Part shown: positions 1 through 4,437 of the stretch, in pieces | How the letters are laid out: each line of letters begins with the position of its first letter | How positions within the stretch are numbered: position 1 is the stretch's first letter | Source: PALSA-555 sp036521915 | GTDB taxonomy: Bacteria > Actinomycetota > Acidimicrobiia > IMCC26256 > PALSA-555 | Direction of reading: 5' to 3' | Length of the DNA: 6,665 nucleotides | NCBI GenBank assembly: GCA_036521915.1 | Contig: DATDGU010000148.1 | Span: 1 to 6,665, forward strand | Made by a program: the position numbers and the translations under genes | Notes under the pieces: model-generated | What the model was told of the DNA's origin: nothing | Database searches by the model: none | Seen by the model: only the letters and a program-made list of their open reading frames with translations

Positions 1-1029
1 GATCAGGCCGTGGGCGAGCGCGTCAGCGTTGTCGATGATTCGCTGGGCATAGTTGGCGAAGTTAGGCGTGCGGGCTTCTGCGAGGGCGACGGCTTTTGCA
101 GCCATGACATGGGGCATCGGGCCGCCGAGCACCATCGGGCAGCCACGGTCGACAAACTCGGCGTATTCGGCTGTGCACAGCACCAGGCCGCCGCGGGGAC
201 CCCGCAGCGACTTGTGGGTCGTCGACGTAACGATGTCGGCATGACCAACCGGGTCGAGGTCGCCGGTGAGAACCCTGCCCGCCACCAGACCAGCGAAGTG
301 CGCCATGTCCACCATGAGCGTCGCGCCGACCTCATCGGCGATCTCGCGCAACACGCGGAAGTTCGGGTTACGCGGATACGCGGAATAGCCCGCGACGATC
401 ACGAGCGGGCGAAACTCGCGGGCAAGCACGCGGACCGCGTCGTAATCGAGCAACTCGGTGACAGGATCGACGCCGTAACTGCGCTGGTTGAAGAGCTTGC
501 CGGAGATGTTCGGGCGGAAGCCATGCGTGAGATGGCCGCCTGCGTCCAGCGCCATGCCGATCATCCGCTGATCGTTCATCTCCCGCCGAAGCTCCTCCCA
601 GCGCTCTGGCGTGAGATCGTTGACATGGGAGACACCAAGCGCCTCGAGCCGGGGGAACTCGACCCGCTTAGCGAGGATCGACCAGAACGCCACCAGGTTG
701 GCGTCGATGCCGGAGTGTGGTTGCACGTAGGCGTGGTCAGCGCCGAAGAGGGCACGGGCATGCTCATTCGCGATGGCCTCGACACGGTCAACGACTTCGC
801 ATCCCGCGTAGAAGCGATGGCCAGGCGTCCCCTCCGCGTACTTGTCGGACAGCCAGTTGCCCATTGCGAGGAGCACGGCCGGCGAGGCGTAGTTCTCGGA
901 GGCGATCAGCTTGAGCTGGTGCCGCTGGTTATCCAGCTCGTCGGTGATCGCCTCGGCGATGCGAGGCTCGACAGCCCGCACCACCTCGAGGGCTGCTCGG
1001 TACGACACGGCCTCTTGTGAAGCAGACAT
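1..1029 (-). CDS. glyA: Serine hydroxymethyltransferase, N-terminal 343 residues (3' end outside window)
   Basis: This enzyme interconverts serine plus tetrahydrofolate with glycine plus 5,10-methylene-THF in the cytoplasm, using PLP; it is the main entry of one-carbon units into folate. The translation shows SENYAS (44-49), KYAEGTPGHRFYAG (63-76, with the family's Tyr64, Glu66 and Tyr74), GGHLTHG (164-170), the PLP-binding D241-x-x-H244, and VTSTTHKSLRGPRGG with Schiff-base Lys273. Compared with the E. coli enzyme as I recall it, there is an insertion of about 30 residues near 121-151, a feature of the longer SHMT form seen in some actinobacteria and chlamydiae. Family length suggests about 120-150 residues are missing past the window edge. 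The ATG at 1029 is supported by AGGAG 6 nt upstream. The gene is preceded by a ZTP riboswitch. Its codons end in A/T more often than those of der, so it may have been acquired with the neighbouring integrative element. The family call is very secure; native versus acquired origin is not. Confidence 0.96.
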   Translation of the reverse strand, partial: MSASQEAVSYRAALEVVRAVEPRIAEAITDELDNQRHQLKLIASENYASPAVLLAMGNWLSDKYAEGTPGHRFYAGCEVVDRVEAIANEHARALFGADHAYVQPHSGIDANLVAFWSILAKRVEFPRLEALGVSHVNDLTPERWEELRREMNDQRMIGMALDAGGHLTHGFRPNISGKLFNQRSYGVDPVTELLDYDAVRVLAREFRPLVIVAGYSAYPRNPNFRVLREIADEVGATLMVDMAHFAGLVAGRVLTGDLDPVGHADIVTSTTHKSLRGPRGGLVLCTAEYAEFVDRGCPMVLGGPMPHVMAAKAVALAEARTPNFANYAQRIIDNADALAHGLI

Positions 1030-1035
1030 GTCGTG

Positions 1036-1040
1036 CTCCT
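1036..1040 (-). promoter_or_regulatory. Ribosome binding site of glyA (AGGAG)
   Basis: AGGAG lies 6 nt before the ATG at 1029 and fixes this start. It begins 2 nt after the end of the candidate stem at 1043-1064, so the structure of the riboswitch 3' flank could control access to it. Confidence 0.75.
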
Positions 1041-1042
1041 AC

Positions 1043-1064
1043 GGCGAGCTAGTTGCTGATCGCC
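1043..1064 (-). promoter_or_regulatory. Candidate expression-platform hairpin between riboswitch and RBS
   Basis: On the minus strand GGCGA (1064-1060) can pair with TCGCC (1047-1043) across a 12-nt loop. The 5' arm uses the last bases of the riboswitch (the GGC that closes helix P3), so this stem and the folded aptamer would compete. No U-tract follows, so a translational effect or a helix next to the Shine-Dalgarno sequence is more likely than intrinsic termination. The pairing is seen in the sequence; its role is inference. Confidence 0.4.
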
Positions 1065-1142
1065 CAGGCGCACGGCTTCGACCGGCTCGTCGCCGGCGGG
1101 CCGCTCCCCGGTGGTGCTCCACCCAAGCGCCAGTCACGGCCC
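1062..1142 (-). ncRNA. ZTP/ZMP riboswitch (pfl motif) in the glyA leader
   Basis: This leader element binds ZTP or ZMP (AICAR ribotide), which accumulates when 10-formyl-THF is short, and switches on one-carbon and purine genes. Helix P1 pairs GGGCCG (1142-1137) with CGGCCC (1103-1098). P2 pairs GGTGG (1123-1119) with CCACC (1114-1110) over an AGCA loop. The internal loop carries the hallmark TGACTGGCG on one side and GGGGAGCG after P2. The 3' domain has GCC...GGC (1076-1062) enclosing GCGCCTGGGC. GGCG (1131-1128) can form the class pseudoknot with CGCC (1070-1067). The linker carries an extra hairpin, CCGGC/GCCGG (1096-1082). All conserved blocks are present in order and glyA is a known target of this class. 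The mode of control (translation or termination) is not settled by the sequence. Confidence 0.93.
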
Positions 1143-1466
1143 GTCCGAAGCGTAACGCCGCGGGGCGGTACCGCCCCGCCGACCGACCGATCCTCTCGGC
1201 GACAACCTATCCACCCCCCGGCAAGAGCGGCCGGCCGGGTGCGCAGCAATCGACACCAGTCGGTCACGGTCCGGGCGACGCCGAGCACCGGCGACCCCTT
1301 GAGCCTGCGCCCTGGCAGCCTCGTTCGGTCCGTTGCAGGCTCCAGTCGTTCCGTTAGGAAGGGCGGTCGGGTCCGACGTGGCCGCATAGCCGGTCGGCAC
1401 ATTTGGTGTTTCGCGGCGCGGCCACGTCGAGCAAGTCTTCGGCGTCGGGGTCGGTGCTCCCAGCGG
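1143..1466. other. Non-coding glyA upstream region
   Basis: I see no convincing gene in these 324 bases; open frames here are arginine- and proline-rich antisense artefacts. The region should hold the promoter of the glyA leader transcript. A possible actinobacterial -10 (TAGGTT, minus strand 1209-1204) would start transcription about 55 nt before the riboswitch, but no good -35 goes with it. It also contains a 20-bp palindrome (1160-1179) and an 8-bp inverted repeat, GAGCCTGC (1301-1308) with GCAGGCTC (1335-1342), around a 26-nt loop. Confidence 0.5.
1160..1179. repeat. 20-bp perfect palindrome upstream of the ZTP riboswitch
   Basis: The arms GCGGGGCGGT and ACCGCCCCGC are exact reverse complements with no spacer, centred on GGTACC. 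The palindrome lies 17 nt upstream of the riboswitch 5' helix on the transcribed strand. It could be a dimeric regulator's operator or a cruciform/hairpin in the leader. No U-tract follows in either direction, so it is not a standard intrinsic terminator. Confidence 0.55.
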
Positions 1467-1970
1467 TCACGGCAAAGCACGCTCGCCGCTACGCGCGGCG
1501 TCGAGAATAGCCACCGCCTGCCGATAGTCCTCAGGCATTTCCTCACCAGGCCTGATCGGCGTGGAGACCACCTTGAGAAACGCTGCCTGTTCCATCATCT
1601 CGTCAGCGGTCTCGTTCTCCTCGTCCCGCGCGGCGTCCAACAGGAGACTCCAGCTGAGGCGGTATTCGGCGGCTGTCGCCGTCGACGGCTTCTCGTCGAG
1701 CCGTTCAGCGAGCGACAGGGCAAGCTCAGCGACTGCCGTGAGCCGTGGACTCGGCGCTAGGTCCTCGATGGATTCGCGACACGCTGCTAGGTGGCGTCCC
1801 TCGCCGGGCTCGAGCACAGTCGCGGCGTTCAGAGCCCTGTACCGGCGCTGCCACTCTGCCGCGCCAATCTCAGACCGCGGCGGCAAGCAAACCCGGCACC
1901 AACGGCGGCCGTCACTGCTCGCAATCGCCGACCCGCAGGACGGGCAGGTTTCAGGGTCATGTTGACGCAT
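1467..1970 (-). CDS. Hypothetical protein with N-terminal four-cysteine zinc ribbon
   Basis: I do not recognise this 167-residue protein. Residues 9-28 hold C9-x2-C12 and C25-x2-C28, a compact zinc-ribbon pattern. The rest is rich in Ala, Glu, Leu and Arg with predicted helical character (for example around 62-130), and contains ALSLAERLDEKPSTATAAEYR. That wording loosely recalls small proteins of actinophages sometimes labelled terminase small subunit, but the resemblance is from memory and too weak to assign. No signal peptide or membrane segment is visible. The ATG at 1970 is preceded by AAAGG 11 nt upstream, a slightly long spacing; no earlier start fits better. It lies between the integrase-linked genes and glyA on the same strand as glyA, so it is probably part of the integrated element. 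Codon use is normal for a coding frame, which supports a real gene. Confidence 0.7.
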   Translation of the reverse strand: MRQHDPETCPSCGSAIASSDGRRWCRVCLPPRSEIGAAEWQRRYRALNAATVLEPGEGRHLAACRESIEDLAPSPRLTAVAELALSLAERLDEKPSTATAAEYRLSWSLLLDAARDEENETADEMMEQAAFLKVVSTPIRPGEEMPEDYRQAVAILDAARSGERALP

Positions 1971-2038
1971 CAGGGCGAAAACCTTTCAAAAACAACACAT
2001 CCGGCCGCCGTCTACGCAGTTACGGCCTGAGTAATCCA

Positions 2039-2066
2039 AAAAATAATGCGCGGGACGATGGTCCCG
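2039..2066 (-). terminator. Possible intrinsic terminator reading leftward
   Basis: On the minus strand CGGGAC, loop CATC, GTCCCG (2066-2051) is followed, after CGCATTA, by a run of six T (about 2043-2038). The stem is short (6 bp) and the T-run starts several bases after it, so it is a weak match. It would separate leftward transcription from the gene at 2559-2882 from the zinc-ribbon gene at 1467-1970. Confidence 0.35.
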
Positions 2067-2137
2067 GCAGTGCCGGCTTCAACTCTTTACCCCCCCTTCC
2101 CCGCCGGCTTGCGCTACAGGTCGCATTGCTGCGGGGT

Positions 2138-2161
2138 TGTAGGTACCGGGCAGTACCTACA
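2138..2161. repeat. Inverted repeat with 9-bp arms
   Basis: TGTAGGTAC (2138-2146) and GTACCTACA (2153-2161) are exact reverse complements around the 6-base spacer CGGGCA. The repeat lies directly beside the iteron-like array, and its GTACC core recurs inside several of those repeats. This suggests a binding site for the same or a related protein, though a hairpin in a transcript is equally possible. Confidence 0.6.
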
Positions 2162-2166
2162 CCTGG

Positions 2167-2332
2167 AGTACCGAGGTTGGTAGATGGGTCGGGGGGGGTT
2201 AGGTACCACTGAGGTTGGTTGACCACTGAGGTTGGTGGAGTACCGAGGTGGGCTTGACCACTGAGGTGACGGGGGGTGGCTGCCATTGCCGGGCTGTCGG
2301 CTTGACTGAGGTTGGGCTAGTACCGAGGTTGG
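2167..2332 (+). repeat. Iteron-like array of seven direct repeats (core GAGGTTGG)
   Basis: Seven copies of a 13-15 base unit occur in the same orientation, with cores GAGGT(T/G)(G/A) starting at 2173, 2211, 2228, 2245, 2263, 2308 and 2325. Two flavours alternate irregularly: AGTACCGAGGTTGG (copies 1, 4 and 7) and (T/G)ACCACTGAGGTTGG (copies 2, 3 and 5, with a shortened GACTGAGGTTGG as copy 6). Core spacings are 38, 17, 17, 18, 45 and 17 bases, so most copies sit on nearly the same helical face interval. Such spacing is typical of iterons bound by replication initiators, or of sites for partition or excision proteins. The cognate protein is not identifiable in the window. Confidence 0.8.
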
Positions 2333-2558
2333 ATACCGTTGCGGTGTAAGGCTTGTCAGTCGCCTTGTGTTGTAAGGGTTGTTGAGGGCGGGCTTTGTGT
2401 TGACATCGCCTCAACGTTTGGTCATGCCACGACTGAATATTTATTGCTAACGAACTGGATAAATGCAGGCGTGGCTCAGGTTTGCCTTTGCCTTGACTCG
2501 GCGATGCCACGGCAATGCGGTACTTCAAGCAGCAACTCGGGACGGCTGTTCGGATCCT

Positions 2559-2882
2559 CTACTTGCTGCAGCGTTCGCGCCGCTCGGACAGTTCATCGGC
2601 CGACCGGCCAGCGAGGCGCCAGAGAATGCGGCCGATGTCGGGTTCGTCATCGCTTAGGTCCTCGTACCAGGAGACGACAGCCAGCGCGTGCAACTGCTCA
2701 AGCTCGGCGTCGTCGAGCTGCTTCAAGGGCTCCTTGTATTGCAGCCAGAGTGACAGGCGGTCGAGTCGTCGCTCGGACGGCATCTGGTTGACGGCGGCAT
2801 ACGTCTGCTTGAAGTCGTTGACCCAGCCGGCCAGGCGTCCCAGGTTCTCGTCGTCCGAAGACGGTTGCTTATCGTCAGCCAC
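2559..2882 (-). CDS. Small hypothetical protein of the integrative element
   Basis: I do not recognise this protein, about 107 residues if it starts at the GTG at 2882. It is acidic at the N-terminus (ADDKQPSSDDEN), followed by helical stretches such as RRLDRLSLWLQYKEPLKQLDDAELEQLHALAVVSWYEDL and an Arg/Glu-rich C-terminus. It has no cysteine pattern, membrane segment or signal peptide in this form. Codon use is consistent with a real gene. The start is uncertain: no good Shine-Dalgarno precedes the GTG, and the frame stays open upstream to 3176. An ATG at 3026 would add a hydrophobic N-terminus but would overlap the oppositely oriented integrase start by 21 bp, which is unlikely. It is divergent from the integrase, a position where elements often carry a regulator or excision-related gene, but nothing in the sequence proves that. 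Confidence 0.65.
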   Translation of the reverse strand: MADDKQPSSDDENLGRLAGWVNDFKQTYAAVNQMPSERRLDRLSLWLQYKEPLKQLDDAELEQLHALAVVSWYEDLSDDEPDIGRILWRLAGRSADELSERRERCSK

Positions 2883-2993
2883 GATGTCCGCGACCCCGCG
2901 ATGCGAGCGCCCATGCGCGTGCCCGATAGCGGTCGAGCCTGGCGGTGATCCGGTCGCGTTCAGCCCAATCAGGAAGGCAAGGCACACAGCTCG

Positions 2994-2999
2994 AAGGAG
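2994..2999 (+). promoter_or_regulatory. Ribosome binding site of the integrase (AAGGAG)
   Basis: A strong Shine-Dalgarno match lies 6 nt before the ATG at 3006 and supports that start over later in-frame starts. Confidence 0.8.
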
Positions 3000-3005
3000 A
3001 AAAGC

Positions 3006-4193
3006 ATGAAGACTCGGCGGGGTCATGTTCGACAGCGAGGAAAAACGTTCACCGCGTATTGGCGGGTCGCATCGCAAGAGGGCGGCTCCCTGTTGCGAAG
3101 CAAAGGCGGCTTTGCGACAGCTGACGCGGCGGAACGCCACCTGACGAAAGTCCTGCGGAACCTCGACACCGGACACTACGTCGAGTTGGACCGCAGCACC
3201 CAGAAGCAGACGCTGGCCGATTTCGTCCGCGACGACTGGCTACCGGCAATCGCTACGACGTTGCGACCATCGACGTTGGCTTCTTACCGAGAGAAGCTTG
3301 AGCTTCACGTTCTGGGCGCTGGTCGGGAAGGCGAGGAAGGTGAGGTTCCCTACCTCGGAACCTTGCGGCTCGCAGATATCACCCCCGAGCGGATCAACCG
3401 GCTCTACGCGAGCCTTCTCGCTCACGGACGCCGCGACGGGAAGGGTGGGCTCTCCGCCCAAACGGTTCGACACGTCCACCGGGCTCTGTACGGATGCCTC
3501 AACGACGCGGTGCGATGGGACCGGATCGCGCGGAACCCGGCCAGCCGAGCTGAGCCGCCCAAACCAAAGCGGGCTCCGATGCAGGTCTGGTCAGCTCAGC
3601 AGCTTCGCAGCTACCTCGAGTATGTCGAGGCGGACCGTCTCTACGCGGCGTGGCTTCTCCTGGTGACAACGGGAATGCGTCGCGGCGAGGTGCTCGGGCT
3701 GCGCTGGTCGGACGTTGATCTGGACGCCGGCCAGCTTGCCGTGCGTCAGACGCTCATCGCTGTTGGGTACCGGGTGGAGATCTCGGAGCCCAAGACGGAG
3801 CGTTCACGCCGGCGCATCGGTATCGACTCGGCCACTGTCGCCGGGCTTCGTTCCTGGCGGGCCCGCCAAGCCGAGGAGCGGCTGGCGTGGGGTGGGGCGT
3901 GGACTGACTGCGGGCTCGTCTTTACGCGTGAGGATGGGACGCCGATCCACCCGCAGTCGCTGAGCCAGTTCTTTGAGAAGCGGGCGAAGGCGGCCGGACT
4001 ACCGCCGATCCGGCTGCACGACCTGCGTCACAGCTACGCCACCGCGGCCCTCGAGGCCGGGGTGGCGGCGAAGGTCGTCTCGGAGCGGTTGGGGCACTCA
4101 AGCATCTCGATCACCAGCGACACCTATCAGCATGTGATGCCCGAGCTGGACGACCAGGCGGCCGCCCGGGTCGCTCGGGTCATCCTCGGGTGA
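3006..4193 (+). CDS. Tyrosine recombinase (phage-type integrase)
   Basis: This 395-residue protein catalyses site-specific integration, and with an excisionase excision, between attP on the element and attB in the chromosome through a covalent phosphotyrosine intermediate. Residues 1-60 resemble an arm-type DNA-binding domain (RQRGKTFTAYWRV then a helix). Residues about 65-180 form the SAM-like core-binding domain (TLADFVRDDWLP, LRPSTLASYREKL). Residues about 195-390 form the catalytic domain. The catalytic set is complete: Arg225 in TGMRRGE, Lys263 in EPKTERS, His338 and Arg341 in LHDLRHSYAT, His364 in LGHSS, and nucleophile Tyr374 in SDTYQHV. Length is normal for the family and there is no frameshift, so the enzyme should be active. 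It points toward the tRNA-Pro gene, whose 3' end lies 135 bp downstream and is the presumed attachment site. The start is supported by AAGGAG 6 nt upstream. Confidence 0.95.
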   Translation: MKTRRGHVRQRGKTFTAYWRVASQEGGSLLRSKGGFATADAAERHLTKVLRNLDTGHYVELDRSTQKQTLADFVRDDWLPAIATTLRPSTLASYREKLELHVLGAGREGEEGEVPYLGTLRLADITPERINRLYASLLAHGRRDGKGGLSAQTVRHVHRALYGCLNDAVRWDRIARNPASRAEPPKPKRAPMQVWSAQQLRSYLEYVEADRLYAAWLLLVTTGMRRGEVLGLRWSDVDLDAGQLAVRQTLIAVGYRVEISEPKTERSRRRIGIDSATVAGLRSWRARQAEERLAWGGAWTDCGLVFTREDGTPIHPQSLSQFFEKRAKAAGLPPIRLHDLRHSYATAALEAGVAAKVVSERLGHSSISITSDTYQHVMPELDDQAAARVARVILG

Positions 4194-4206
4194 CGACAGG
4201 ACCCCC

Positions 4207-4228
4207 GATGTCCACCACGGTGGACATC
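4207..4228. repeat. 22-bp palindrome just after the integrase gene
   Basis: GATGTCCACC and GGTGGACATC are exact reverse complements around a central AC, 13 bases after the integrase stop. It could fold as a stem in the 3' UTR, but no T-run follows on either strand. It may therefore be a protein-binding site, or a U-less, factor-assisted terminator between the convergent integrase and tRNA transcripts. Confidence 0.6.
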
Positions 4229-4240
4229 TCCGACGGGCCT

Positions 4241-4278
4241 TGTTTACAAATCTGTTTACAAGGGGCCGTTTGCAAACA
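4241..4278. repeat. Putative recombinase or excisionase binding repeats
   Basis: TGTTTACAA occurs twice in direct orientation (4241-4249 and 4253-4261, 12 bases apart), and a related inverted copy, TTGCAAACA (4270-4278), overlaps the 10-bp palindrome GTTTGCAAAC (4268-4277). They lie between the integrase gene and the tRNA attachment site. Integrases with an N-terminal arm-binding domain use short repeats in this position as arm-type sites. The repeats are seen; their use by this integrase is inference. Confidence 0.5.
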
Positions 4279-4328
4279 GGGGCGGGTCGCGTCGGGGCAA
4301 GGTTTTGAGCGTTGACCTGCGGTGATGG

Positions 4329-4406
4329 TGGTCGGGCTGGCGGGACTCGAACCCGCGACCTTTGGTCCCCCAGACCGACGCGCTAACCAAGCTGCGCCAC
4401 AGCCCG
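4329..4406 (-). tRNA. tRNA-Pro (anticodon GGG), presumed attachment site
   Basis: The minus strand folds as a complete cloverleaf: acceptor CGGGCTG/CAGCCCG, D stem GCGC/GCGC with a GG-containing loop, anticodon loop CTGGGGG (anticodon GGG at 34-36, U33 present), T stem GCGGG/CCCGC with TTCGAAT, discriminator A, and an encoded CCA (4331-4329). The anticodon stem TCGGT/ACCAA has one mismatch, C28-A42. It reads proline codon CCC (and CCU by wobble). The element's integrase lies just beyond its 3' end, so the 3' part of the gene is probably the attachment core and may have been supplied by the element. It lies 31 nt downstream of the zinc-ribbon/membrane gene on the same strand. Confidence 0.95.
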
Positions 4407-4437
4407 AGGTGTTGATCGTATCGAGGGGCCCGCCGGC

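Larger units (their letters stand above)
1971..2558. other. Gene-free, repeat-rich region of the element
   Basis: No credible gene is present in these 588 bases. GC is clearly lower than in the flanking host genes, especially at 2340-2470, which includes an AT-rich patch at about 2434-2464. From left to right it holds a terminator-like hairpin (2039-2066), an inverted repeat with 9-bp arms (2138-2161), and seven iteron-like repeats (2167-2332). The make-up (spaced direct repeats next to an AT-rich stretch) is what one expects of a cis-acting control region such as an origin, partition site or recombination-regulator site. Which of these it is cannot be told from the sequence. Confidence 0.6.
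1467..4331. mobile_element. Integrative element inserted at tRNA-Pro (right end; left boundary unresolved)
   Basis: A complete tyrosine recombinase, two small unrecognised genes, an iteron-like array and a lower GC content than the host genes lie immediately beyond the 3' end of a tRNA gene, with the integrase adjacent to the tRNA. This is the standard layout of actinobacterial integrative elements and prophages. The right edge is set at the tRNA 3' end (crossover probably inside the tRNA). I found no second copy of the tRNA 3' segment elsewhere in the window, so the left edge given here is only the last gene that clearly looks accessory; glyA may also belong to it. No relaxase, FtsK/TraB, replication or capsid gene is visible, so the class (conjugative element, prophage or remnant) is open. 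Confidence 0.65.

Noticed and set aside
10..1020. Long plus-strand open frame opposite glyA
   Set aside because: It is the exact antisense of a clear SHMT reading frame; its His/Arg/Val-rich translation has no motif.
1301..1342. Additional riboswitch or T-box in the region upstream of the ZTP element
   Set aside because: Only an 8-bp inverted repeat with a 26-nt loop is present; no glycine-riboswitch or T-box conserved blocks are visible.
1049..1760. Open frames on both strands across the riboswitch and glyA leader
   Set aside because: They overlap a conserved structured RNA, have Arg/Pro-rich translations and cross the real zinc-ribbon gene in antisense.
2167..2332. CRISPR array
   Set aside because: Repeats are 13-15 bases, imperfect, and almost contiguous (17-18 base period), leaving no spacers; no cas genes.
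2020..2791. Open frames over the repeat region, on both strands
   Set aside because: Their sequences merely translate the direct repeats (recurrent TSV and NLGT units) or run antisense to the gene at 2559-2882.
1..3000. Second copy of the tRNA-Pro 3' end (left attachment site)
   Set aside because: Looked for the T-arm/acceptor sequence on both strands by eye and found none; the other att site is probably outside the window.
2883..3176. Extension of the 2559-2882 gene up to 3176
   Set aside because: It would run antisense through the integrase RBS and first 170 bases; the integrase start has a strong RBS, so the overlap is unlikely.
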